Shown: piece by piece, positions 1 to 6,759 of the stretch | Numbering within the stretch: the first letter of the stretch is position 1 | How the letters are laid out: each line of letters starts with the position of its first letter | Source of the DNA: Planctomycetota bacterium | Lineage (GTDB): Bacteria > Planctomycetota > PUPC01 > DSUN01 | Assembly (NCBI GenBank): GCA_016872875.1 | Contig: VGYW01000178.1 | Location: 1-16,010, forward strand | Reading direction: 5' to 3' | DNA: 16,010 nt | Program-made: the position numbers and the translations under genes | The notes under the pieces: generated by a model | Databases searched by the model: none | Told to the model about the DNA's origin: nothing | What the model saw: the letters and a program-made list of their open reading frames with translations, nothing else

Positions 1-6
1 CGTTTC

Positions 7-22
7 GGCGGCTAAAGCCGCC
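7..22. repeat. Short palindrome (GGCGGC-TAAA-GCCGCC)
   Basis: A 6-bp perfect stem with a 4-base loop lies at the window edge, with no T-run after it on either strand. Its compact form matches the other dispersed hairpins of the window, so I read it as a member of a repeat family and not as a terminator. Confidence 0.5.
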
Positions 23-36
23 GGCTACCCACTGCT

Positions 37-58
37 GTCCCTTCGGGACTGGGTTTTT
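37..58 (+). terminator. Possible intrinsic terminator
   Basis: On the plus strand, GTCCC (37-41) and GGGAC (45-49) form a 5-bp stem with a 3-base loop. TGGG follows and then a run of five T (54-58). The stem is short, and the T-run starts four bases after it, so termination is possible but not certain. It would serve a plus-strand transcript entering from the left of the window. Confidence 0.3.
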
Positions 59-89
59 GTGCCCTCATTTGTGGGGCGTTGTACTAAGT

Positions 90-283
90 GTCCCACCCCA
101 AGGGGCCCCAGGGCTGCGGCGGAGGTGTCAGCCTGCATAGCCGAGCCCCTGTTGCGTTTCCGCAGGCCCCTTGGGACGGAACGGCAGGGAGTCGAACCCT
201 CGTGCTGGCGCACCAGTGGGAGGGCGACGCGCGGAACCCCGGCAGCGATGCTGCCGGAGCCGCTTCCGGCTCCCGAACGTGAC
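90..283 (-). ncRNA. Candidate structured RNA of unknown family
   Basis: This gene-free stretch has a well-formed promoter immediately upstream on the minus strand, and the predicted transcript is highly structured. Read 5' to 3' on the minus strand, it has a 7-bp hairpin with a GAAG loop (273-256), a 6-bp hairpin (255-241), and a segment around 190-210 resembling a tRNA T-arm with the TTCGA loop motif. A long-range 10-bp perfect stem (174-165 with 107-98) encloses a GAAA-tetraloop hairpin (164-153). The length of about 195 bases would suit 6S RNA, but the ends do not pair, and I see no SRP, RNase P or tmRNA signature. No complete tRNA can be folded, because the acceptor partner strand is absent. 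The two upstream hairpins could instead be dispersed repeats. The 3' end is not defined. Confidence 0.3.
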
Positions 284-287
284 TCTG

Positions 288-316
288 ATTATAGTCCGCC
301 CAGCAGGGCCGTGCAA
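288..316 (-). promoter_or_regulatory. Sigma70-type promoter for the leftward RNA
   Basis: The minus strand shows TTGCAC (316-311), a 17-base spacer, and a perfect TATAAT (293-288). The predicted start is near 281-283. It lies just downstream of the stop codon of the ceramidase-like gene and points away from it, so it would start a new transcript into the gene-free 1-282 region. Confidence 0.5.
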
Positions 317-342
317 GACCATTCCGCCGGGTTCGGTGCCTC

Positions 343-2565
343 TCAGCGGGTCGCGCCCGCCGCGGCGAAGTGTTTGGCGATTTCGTCGGCGGGCAGGGCG
401 CGGGGGAAGAGGGCCGCCTCGTCGAGCTTGCCCGCGAAGTTGGCGATGTTGTCGCACCGGCCGCCGAGGAAGATGAAGGTGTCGGGCGCGGCGCCCTCCC
501 CAGCACCCTCACCCCGGCCCTCTCCCCGAGGGAGAGGGGGAGAAGCACCCTCACCCCCACCCTCTCCCCGAGGGAGAGGGGGCGGAGCGGCCTCGCCAGA
601 AATCTCCTGCTTGCCGTCGAGGTAGACGGTGACTCGCTTGCCGTCGCGGACAAGGGCGACGTGGTGCCAGGTGCGGAGGGGGATTTCGGTGGTGCCGGCG
701 AGGAGTTCTTTGGCGACGTTGCCGCTGAAGAAGATGAGCTTGCCGGCGGCGCTGGCCTTGCCACCGATGCCCAGGTGGTCGCCGCGAGCCTCTTCCCCCT
801 CTCCCTTGGGGAGAGGGCCGGGGTGAGGGTGCTTTCCACGGTCGCCGTCGGCGCCGCGGGAGAACATGTAGCCCGTCACCTCGCGGGCTTCGGAGGGCAA
901 GCCGTTCCAGAACCAGAACTCGACGGTGTAGGTTGACCCAAGCCCTTCGACGGCGGCTCTCATGCGCCCGCCGGCGAAGTGGGCGCAGCGACCGATCCGC
1001 CCCTCGAGATACAGAGCGATGCAGTCCTCGTAGGTGCCGGGGCAGTTGCCCGTCGCATCGGCGGCGGGGGTCCAGTTGATCTCCTCCATACGCCAGTAGG
1101 CAAGGGGCTTGGAGGCGAGGATGGCCTCGGCGTAGGGGCCGCTGGCGACGGCCAGCTTGCGGCGCGGCTTGCCCGCGGCCTCTTCGAGGCATTGGAGGAC
1201 GGTTTCGACGATCTTGGGCTCGGCCTGGACCTCGAGGCCGGCGGTGCGGGCGGGCCAGGTGGTGTAGCCGCCGAGGGTGTGCTGCTCGGGCGGCGGGATG
1301 TAGCCGTCGGCGCCATTGGCCAGCTCGATGTTCATCGTGGGCACCAGCGGGCTCTGGGCCTTGAGCTTGAGGCCCGTGATGCCGAAGACCTCGCACGGGA
1401 TGGCCGTGATGCCGAGCTCGCCCACGCGGATGGCCTGGAGCTTCAGCTCGCGCGTCGGCTCGTCGTGGAGGTAGACGGCCTCCTTCGCGTAGACCTGTTG
1501 CTGGCTGCGGGGCACAGGGCCTTGCATCTTCGAGATGATCTCCTTCGCCCAGGCGAGGCGCTTTTCGTCGGGGATTCGCCGGCCGAGCTTCAGCTTCTGC
1601 TCGCTGGCGGCGACGGTGGCCGAATCGCGGTACTCGATCTTCTTGCAGGCTTCGGCGGCCACCTTCGCCACGGCCTCGGCGTATTGCTGGATGTTGATGT
1701 CCTTGCGGGGCTGACTGTAGTCCATCCAGTGCAGGTCGCCCGCGGTGCCCTGGGACAGGATGGCTACGCCGCCGCCGAGCATCTGGGCGAGCTTGGCGCA
1801 GAAGATGCCGAAGTAGTCGGAGGAGACCGCTCCCGCCCCGAAGTAGTGCATCGAGAAGTTGGCGAGCACCGCGATGGGCTTGCCATCGGGGGACTGGACG
1901 GCGAGCAGCGTGAGATCGGGGTCAATCGGCCCCGCCGGCCCGACGTGGTTGGGGCTCTGGTAGCCGGGGTGCATCATCGCCCGGATGTTCCGCTGGCCGA
2001 AGGGGTCGGTGCCGATGCGGTCGGGGCGGAGAATCCAGCGGCGGCAGTTCGTGTGCTCGCGGGCGTCGGCAACGGCCCAGCCCACCTTCGCAGGTGCCAG
2101 ATTCTTCGCCGCCTGCTCGATGCCCTGGACTATCCCGTCGCGGAGCACGGGCACGTAGTCCTCCTGCACGCCCGTGCCGAGGGCGCCCATCACGGAGGGG
2201 GCGGAGTGGGTGTGGACGGCGGAGATGAGGATGTGGCTGGTGGGGATGCCCGCGGCCTTGGAGGCCAGCTCCTTCGCCTCGTCGCAGAACTCGCGCGTCA
2301 TCATCAGCGTGTCCACGATGGCGAAGGCCACCTTCGTCGTCCCGTCGTCGAGGACGAGGCATCGGGCGTGAAGCGTGCCCGCCGGCCCGCCGGCCTTGCC
2401 CTCGAGGAACCCGCCGCTGACGACGACGGGCCATTTCTTCGGCATGACGTCCACGGCGCACGCCCCGGCGCGAAACGCCTTCCCGCCCTCCCCTGCCAGT
2501 GCAAGGCCCATCACCGAGAGGCCCACGATCGCACCCAGGAGCACCCAGCCGGTTGCCGTTGCCAT
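343..2565 (-). CDS. Secreted ceramidase-like hydrolase with C-terminal LamG domain
   Basis: This 740-residue protein starts at the ATG preceded by GAGGA with an 8-base spacer; an upstream in-frame ATG at 2622 lacks this support. Residues 1-25 form a signal peptide ending ALA-GE. Residues about 30-480 resemble the neutral/alkaline non-lysosomal ceramidase family: SAVHTHS (115-121) and NFSMH (236-240) match the metal-binding histidine regions, and QGTAGDLHW (272-280) sits where ceramidases have a GDVSPN-like segment with the nucleophilic serine. That serine is not present here, so ceramide may not be the substrate. Residues about 484-740 look like a LamG/concanavalin-type jelly roll (YWRMEE, TVEFWF, WHHVALVRDG, VTVYLDG), probably a ligand-binding module. 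Palindromic repeats interrupt this domain at about residues 579-593 and 657-693 without breaking the frame. The protein is probably periplasmic or extracellular. The family call is good; the substrate is unknown. Confidence 0.85.
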   Translation of the reverse strand: MATATGWVLLGAIVGLSVMGLALAGEGGKAFRAGACAVDVMPKKWPVVVSGGFLEGKAGGPAGTLHARCLVLDDGTTKVAFAIVDTLMMTREFCDEAKELASKAAGIPTSHILISAVHTHSAPSVMGALGTGVQEDYVPVLRDGIVQGIEQAAKNLAPAKVGWAVADAREHTNCRRWILRPDRIGTDPFGQRNIRAMMHPGYQSPNHVGPAGPIDPDLTLLAVQSPDGKPIAVLANFSMHYFGAGAVSSDYFGIFCAKLAQMLGGGVAILSQGTAGDLHWMDYSQPRKDINIQQYAEAVAKVAAEACKKIEYRDSATVAASEQKLKLGRRIPDEKRLAWAKEIISKMQGPVPRSQQQVYAKEAVYLHDEPTRELKLQAIRVGELGITAIPCEVFGITGLKLKAQSPLVPTMNIELANGADGYIPPPEQHTLGGYTTWPARTAGLEVQAEPKIVETVLQCLEEAAGKPRRKLAVASGPYAEAILASKPLAYWRMEEINWTPAADATGNCPGTYEDCIALYLEGRIGRCAHFAGGRMRAAVEGLGSTYTVEFWFWNGLPSEAREVTGYMFSRGADGDRGKHPHPGPLPKGEGEEARGDHLGIGGKASAAGKLIFFSGNVAKELLAGTTEIPLRTWHHVALVRDGKRVTVYLDGKQEISGEAAPPPLPRGEGGGEGASPPLPRGEGRGEGAGEGAAPDTFIFLGGRCDNIANFAGKLDEAALFPRALPADEIAKHFAAAGATR
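501..584. repeat. Two tandem copies of the CCCTCTCCCCGAGGGAGAGGG-type palindrome
   Basis: Copies at about 501-540 and 545-584 share the core CACCCTCACCCC followed by CCCTCTCCCC-GAGGGAGAGGG. They lie inside the LamG-encoding part of the ceramidase-like gene and are translated on the minus strand as proline/glycine/glutamate-rich text (PPLPRGEG, repeated). A third copy in opposite orientation lies at 792-835. Confidence 0.85.
792..835. repeat. Inverted third copy of the CCCTCTCCC/GGGAGAGGG palindrome
   Basis: The element runs through CCCTCTCCCTTGGGGAGAGGG and then CCGGGGTGAGGGTG, which is the reverse arrangement of the copies at 501-584. In the minus-strand gene it is translated as HPHPGPLPKGEGEEA, a different reading frame of the same element. 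The gene stays open. Confidence 0.85.
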
Positions 2566-2593
2566 GGCCTTCGTCCTCGCAAGAGCGCCGCGG

Positions 2594-2622
2594 TTGATTC
2601 CCCCCGGGACAAAGCATATCAT
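2594..2622 (+). promoter_or_regulatory. Predicted promoter of the flavoprotein gene
   Basis: TTGATT (2594-2599), a 17-base spacer and TATCAT (2617-2622) precede the flavoprotein start by about 50 bases, giving a predicted transcript start near 2629. The site lies in the divergent gap shared with the ceramidase-like gene. Confidence 0.45.
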
Positions 2623-2675
2623 GGGGCCGGCCGCCAGGCAAGGGCGAGGACTATCGGGCGGCAGCTCAGGAGTTC

Positions 2676-3839
2676 ATGGCACACGCAAGCTCGGCATATG
2701 ACTTGATTGTGGTGGGAGGCGGCCCGGCGGGCAGCTCGGCGGCGCGGCGCGCGGGGCTGCTCGGGCTGCGCACCCTGCTGGTGGAGAAGGAGGCGTTCCC
2801 GCGCTACAAGGCGTGTGGGGGCGCGCTGTCGGAACCTGCCCGGCGCCTGCTGGACTTCGAGTTGCCTGCGGAACTGTGCGGCCCGCGGATTCTGGGGGCC
2901 AGGGCGCACTACCGGGGGCGTAGCGTCGAGTGCCGCACGCCATTCCCCCTCGCCACAACCATCGCACGGGGCGCCTTCGACGACTATCTGCTCCGCAAGG
3001 CGCAAGAGACCGGGATAGAGGCCAAGACGGGAGAGCGGGCGATCGGCTTCACCGAGAACGCCGATGGCGTCGAGCTTCAGACGAGCAAAGGGGCCTATCG
3101 AACGCGCTTCCTGGCCGTAGGCGAGGGCTCGCAGGGGCGCCTGGTGCGCCAGGTGAGGCGCAAGGACCGCCCCACGGAGTTCGCGGCCTGCCTGGTGGCG
3201 GACGTGGAACTTGGCGAGGAGGCCGTGACGGCGCGCTACGGGCATCTCGCGGACATCCATTTCGGGGTGGTGCCTCTCGGCTATGCGTGGGTGTTCCCCC
3301 ACAGGCGGCACCTGGCCGTCGGCGTGGGCGGCCTCAGCAGCGGGCTGCACGGCCTGAAGGAGCGCCTGACGGGGTTCCTTGCGGCGCAGGGGCTTCGCAG
3401 CGACGGCCCGCTGCGGGCACACACAGTCCCAGTCGGCGGCAAGAGGCGAAGGAATGCCACCGCGCGGGTGGTCATGTGCGGCGACGCGGCGGGATTCGCG
3501 GACGCCTGGACCGCCGAGGGGATCGGCTACGCCATCCGCTCGGGCCAGCTTGCAGCCGAGGCCGTCGCCGCGGCAGCGCCAGGCCAGGCCGCGGCAGAGA
3601 CCTCTTCGGCCTACGCGGCGGCCTGCCGGCGTGAATTCAGCCGCGACCTGAGGGATTCCCTCCGCCTCGCAACGCTGCTGCACGGGAGCGCGGGGCTCGG
3701 CTACCGCGTATTGTCGCGGAGCGCGAAGGCCCTGGGCAAGACCCTCGAGCTTCCCGCCGGCCGAGCCGCGCCCGGCCAGGTGTTCCGCTGGCTCGCGTGG
3801 CGGCTCCCGTGGATGGTCCTGGGCAGCTTGCGCCGATAA
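2676..3839 (+). CDS. Geranylgeranyl-reductase-family FAD-dependent oxidoreductase
   Basis: This 387-residue flavoprotein has an N-terminal dinucleotide-binding motif, IVVGGGPAGSSAARRA (11-26). PRYKACGG (42-49) is typical of the geranylgeranyl reductase / digeranylgeranylglycerophospholipid reductase group. VMCGDAAGFADAWTAEGIGYAI, near residues 266-287, is the second FAD-contact segment (GDAAG). Known relatives reduce isoprenoid double bonds or oxidise/halogenate small molecules using FAD. The substrate here cannot be told, and the gene stands alone, divergent from the ceramidase-like gene. The ATG is preceded by AGGAG only three bases away, a short spacing, but no better in-frame start is seen. 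The length matches the family. It is probably cytoplasmic or loosely membrane-associated, as there is no signal peptide. Confidence 0.85.
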   Translation: MAHASSAYDLIVVGGGPAGSSAARRAGLLGLRTLLVEKEAFPRYKACGGALSEPARRLLDFELPAELCGPRILGARAHYRGRSVECRTPFPLATTIARGAFDDYLLRKAQETGIEAKTGERAIGFTENADGVELQTSKGAYRTRFLAVGEGSQGRLVRQVRRKDRPTEFAACLVADVELGEEAVTARYGHLADIHFGVVPLGYAWVFPHRRHLAVGVGGLSSGLHGLKERLTGFLAAQGLRSDGPLRAHTVPVGGKRRRNATARVVMCGDAAGFADAWTAEGIGYAIRSGQLAAEAVAAAAPGQAAAETSSAYAAACRREFSRDLRDSLRLATLLHGSAGLGYRVLSRSAKALGKTLELPAGRAAPGQVFRWLAWRLPWMVLGSLRR

Positions 3840-3917
3840 GCGGACGGATTCGGCAGCCGTAGCTGTTGCCGCGGCGGCGAGAACGATCAGGACCGCGTCA
3901 TCAACTGCTCCTTACCA

Positions 3918-4031
3918 TTCTCGCTCCCACGCTCCGCGTGGGAGCGCAAGGGACACGACGCTCCGCGTCGGCCCGGCGGGACGCAGAGCGTCCAGAGCCT
4001 TGCGTTCCCACGCGGAGCGTGGGAACGAGAA
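3918..4031. repeat. Long inverted repeat with self-palindromic arms
   Basis: The arms at 3918-3951 and 3998-4031 are 34 bases long and complementary with two mismatches. Each arm is itself a hairpin (CCCACGC-TCC-GCGTGGG). A further palindromic stretch lies between them (GACGCTCCGCGTC, near 3957-3969). It fills most of the gap between two convergent genes, where it could also act as a two-way transcription stop, though no T-run is present. Confidence 0.85.
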
Positions 4032-4040
4032 GACTTGGCT

Positions 4041-4107
4041 ACACGGACAAACACGGACAAGCACGGACGGGCGGTTTCTGTCCGTGTAAGTCCGTGTTTG
4101 TCCGTGT
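4041..4107. repeat. ACACGGACAA tandem and inverted repeats
   Basis: ACACGGACAA-type units repeat three times at 4041-4070, and their reverse complement (TCCGTGT units) repeats three times at 4079-4107, so the whole can fold back on itself. It abuts the stop codon of the HEAT-DUF1080 gene. The units are too short and unspaced to be CRISPR. Confidence 0.8.
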
Positions 4108-4110
4108 CTC

Positions 4111-6747
4111 CTACGGCGCCGCAAGCACCTCAATGTCCTTGAACATCACGTGGACGCCGCCGCCGTGCATGCCGAGTGCGAAGAAGCCCTCGGTGCGGCC
4201 GGGGTCGTTGGGCAAGTCCACGGTCTTGTGGCCGTTCATGGTGACGGTGAGGTGGCGGCCCTGGGCGACGACCTCCACGTCGTTCCAGTCGCGGGGCTTG
4301 AAGTGGTCCTTCGGCAGCTTGCCATCTGGCTTGGCGACCCAGGCGCGGCCGCCGACCTCGAAGAGGCCGGCGTTGTCCTTCTCGGGGTCAATCTCCACCT
4401 GGAGGCCGCGGACGCCCTCCGAGGTGGGCAGCTTCTCGGCGCGGATGTAGAAGCCGGCGTTGCCGGCGAGGACTTTGTACTTGAAGCGGAGCGTGAAGTC
4501 CTTGTACTGCTTCTCGCTGAAGAGGATGCCGTAGCCGGGCTTGTGGGTGCCGTTGCCCACGATGGCGGCGCCCTCGACGCTCCACTTGCCGATGCCGTTT
4601 GACGCCCAGCCGCTGAGGGTCTTGCCATCGAAGAGCGGGACGATGGTGCGCCTGCCCTCGGAGAGCGCCTGGGCGCGGTCGGCGAGGGCTTTCTCGGGCC
4701 TTGTGTCGAGCACCTTCTGCATGGCGGCCTTCACCGCCTCCTTGTCCGTGCCCACCAGGGCGTCGGCGAGCTTGAGACACGCGAGAATGGCTTCGGCGCG
4801 CACCTGGTCGTCGCTCAGGTAGCGGGTGGCGATCGCGAGCGCGGCGGGCTCCCTCGCCTCGGCGAGGGCGGCGAGGAAGGCGAGCTTGTCCTCCCTGGCC
4901 TTGATGAGGGGCGCGGCCTGTTCGAGGCGCTTGGCGGTGCCGGCCAGGCGGAGGTAGCCGCGCAGGGCGATAGCGCGGTGCGTCGGCTCCTTGGCCTCCT
5001 TGGCCAGCTTGAGGAGGTCGTCGGCCGCCTCGTCGGACGGCCAGTCGGCGAGTGCTCGGACCGCCGCGTCGCGGGCGGCCTCGTGGGTGCCGCCAGCCCA
5101 CTTGCGCATGACCGCCAGGATGTCTGGCCCAGAATCGCGCCCCAGGAGCCGCAGGAGCGCGGGCACCTTGCCGGCGTCGGCCCCCTTCATGGCCTCCATC
5201 AGAGGCCCGACTCGATCGGTTCGCCGCGTGATGCGGCTCGCCAGCTTGGTGGCCGCGTCTTCGGCGGCCTTGGCCTCGGCTTCGTCTTTCGCCGTGAGGA
5301 TGTGGTCTATGAGGAAGGGGAAGTGGTTCGGCTCGGCGAGCGCCCCGAGGGCCTTGAGGCAGGCGAGGCGGACCTCCCCGCCCTGCCTGCTCGCGAAGGA
5401 GTTCAGCATTGGGACGGCGTCGCGGAACCGGCGGGCGGCGAGGGAATCGATGAGCTCGACGGCCAGAGCCGTCTCGCCTTTGTTCACGGCGCCGGCGAGG
5501 GCGACCACCATTTCCGGACTCGTGCTGCGCTCGCGCAGGGTGGCGATGGCCTCCTTGGCCGTCTGCTGCGCGGCTCCGGTCCCCTCGGCCGCGAGGCGGG
5601 CGAGGAGATCGAGGGTGGTGCGGTTGCCGAGCTGGCCCAGGGCGCGGATGGCCGCGAGCCTCACCGGGTCGTCCAGGCTCTCGGTGAGCTTGGTCACGGG
5701 CTCAAGGGCCGCCGCGTCGCGCCGCTCGGCCAGGGTCTCGATGATGGCCACCTGCGCCTGCGCGTCGGCCTTCTTGAGGAGGCTGAGAAGGGACGCGGCG
5801 AACTCCTTGCCGGCGAATTGCCTGGCGAGCGCTCTGGCCGCTCCGCGCAGTTGGGGGTTCGGGTCGGTGAGCGCCTCGATGGCCATAGGCGCCGCCTTCT
5901 CCCTGCGGGTCTTCACGAGGCCCGCGAGGGCGGCGATGCGGAAGAGCACGTGCTCCTTCTGGCCGAGGGCGTCAAGGTAGATGGCATCGGCGGCCTTGGC
6001 GTCGCCGGCGGCGGCGAGGGCGTCGGCGCAGCGGAGCTGGGCGTGGCAGAGGGCCTCTGCAAGCTCTGTAGGCGAGGCGTCTCTGCCCCGCGTCAATGCG
6101 GCAGCGGCCTCGGCGGTGCCTATCTTCCCCAGGGCGCGGATGGCAGCCTTCGCGTCGGGCGTGCCAATGAGCTTGGCGAGGGGCTCGACGGCCTTGCGGT
6201 CGCGCCGCTCGCCGATGGAGTTGATGACTCCGGTACGAAAATCGCCTTGTGCCTTGGCCAGTGCGTCGCGGAGCGCGGCGGATGCGGCGTCGCCAGGTAT
6301 CTGCTCCAGGGCGCGGCGGGCGTCGTCGGCAATCTGCGGCTCGGCGAGCAGCGTCGCCAGGAGGGGCACGTGCTCGTCGGTGCCGATGCGTTCGAGCATG
6401 CGGCAGATGAACTGCTTGGCGGCGATGGGGGTCTTGGGCTCCTGGAGGATGGCCACGAGCTGGGCCGTGAGCTCCTTCCGCTGCGCAGCGGCGTTTGATG
6501 ACTGGTCAACCAGGGCCTCGATGGCTACGAGGGGGGAGATGTCCTGCCCATAGTCGTAGCTCCGTAGTTGCTCGAATGCCTGCTTCGGCTCCATGGTGGC
6601 GCCGAATGCGGCGGCTGCGAGGAGGGCGAGGATGATATTTCGCCCCTTCAGGGCTACGGGTTGGGTGGGTCGCCTGTTCCCAGGGCGTTGCCCTGGGCTG
6701 ATATAGCACGCCCCTTCGGGGCTGAAGACTGGAGCAGGGGAAACCAT
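4111..6747 (-). CDS. Secreted HEAT-repeat protein with C-terminal DUF1080 (3-keto-disaccharide hydrolase-like) domain
   Basis: The 878-residue protein starts at an ATG preceded by GAGGAGG seven bases away, with only 12 bases between it and the stop codon of the Gfo/Idh gene, so the two form one operon. A hydrophobic segment, IILALLAAAAFGA (about 38-50), is the signal-peptide core. Residues about 60-690 are helical HEAT/armadillo-like repeats (for example AAIRALGKIG, LAAIRALGQLG). Residues 699-878 are a DUF1080 domain (PF06439), shown by VPLFDGKTLSGW, NAGFYIRAE, GLQVEIDP, RDWNDVEVVAQG, LTVTMNG and GFFALGMHGG. Members of this family cleave 3-keto-glycosides formed by Gfo/Idh-type oxidoreductases, which fits the upstream neighbour. 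The HEAT region probably holds a partner or scaffold. Residues about 5-37 come from a palindromic repeat inserted between start codon and signal peptide. Enzyme activity is inferred from the family only. Confidence 0.88.
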   Translation of the reverse strand: MVSPAPVFSPEGACYISPGQRPGNRRPTQPVALKGRNIILALLAAAAFGATMEPKQAFEQLRSYDYGQDISPLVAIEALVDQSSNAAAQRKELTAQLVAILQEPKTPIAAKQFICRMLERIGTDEHVPLLATLLAEPQIADDARRALEQIPGDAASAALRDALAKAQGDFRTGVINSIGERRDRKAVEPLAKLIGTPDAKAAIRALGKIGTAEAAAALTRGRDASPTELAEALCHAQLRCADALAAAGDAKAADAIYLDALGQKEHVLFRIAALAGLVKTRREKAAPMAIEALTDPNPQLRGAARALARQFAGKEFAASLLSLLKKADAQAQVAIIETLAERRDAAALEPVTKLTESLDDPVRLAAIRALGQLGNRTTLDLLARLAAEGTGAAQQTAKEAIATLRERSTSPEMVVALAGAVNKGETALAVELIDSLAARRFRDAVPMLNSFASRQGGEVRLACLKALGALAEPNHFPFLIDHILTAKDEAEAKAAEDAATKLASRITRRTDRVGPLMEAMKGADAGKVPALLRLLGRDSGPDILAVMRKWAGGTHEAARDAAVRALADWPSDEAADDLLKLAKEAKEPTHRAIALRGYLRLAGTAKRLEQAAPLIKAREDKLAFLAALAEAREPAALAIATRYLSDDQVRAEAILACLKLADALVGTDKEAVKAAMQKVLDTRPEKALADRAQALSEGRRTIVPLFDGKTLSGWASNGIGKWSVEGAAIVGNGTHKPGYGILFSEKQYKDFTLRFKYKVLAGNAGFYIRAEKLPTSEGVRGLQVEIDPEKDNAGLFEVGGRAWVAKPDGKLPKDHFKPRDWNDVEVVAQGRHLTVTMNGHKTVDLPNDPGRTEGFFALGMHGGGVHVMFKDIEVLAAP
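6634..6726. repeat. Composite palindromic repeat inside the start of the HEAT-DUF1080 gene
   Basis: Three palindromes lie in a row: GCCCC-TTCA-GGGC near 6642-6653; CCCAGGGC (6679-6686) with GCCCTGGG (6690-6697); and GCCCC (6710-6714) with GGGGC (6718-6722). The gene reads through them as SPEGACYISPGQRPGN and PVALKGRN. The symmetric layout suggests one composite element. Confidence 0.85.
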
Positions 6748-6759
6748 TGGGTGGCCTCC

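Noticed and set aside
178..215. Possible tRNA gene on the minus strand
   Set aside because: A T-arm-like TTCGACTCC segment is present, but no matching acceptor strand, D-arm or anticodon arm can be folded. Kept only as part of the unassigned RNA candidate.
979..2706. Long plus-strand open frame opposite the ceramidase-like gene
   Set aside because: It is the antisense of a well-supported secreted hydrolase gene; composition is repetitive G/A/L/V/D/E without family motifs, as expected from high GC.
4041..4107. Possible CRISPR array
   Set aside because: Units are about ten bases, nearly contiguous and present in both orientations, with no unique spacers or cas genes.
4978..6498. 506-codon plus-strand open frame
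   Set aside because: It is the exact antisense of the HEAT repeats; its periodic look reflects the repeats on the other strand.
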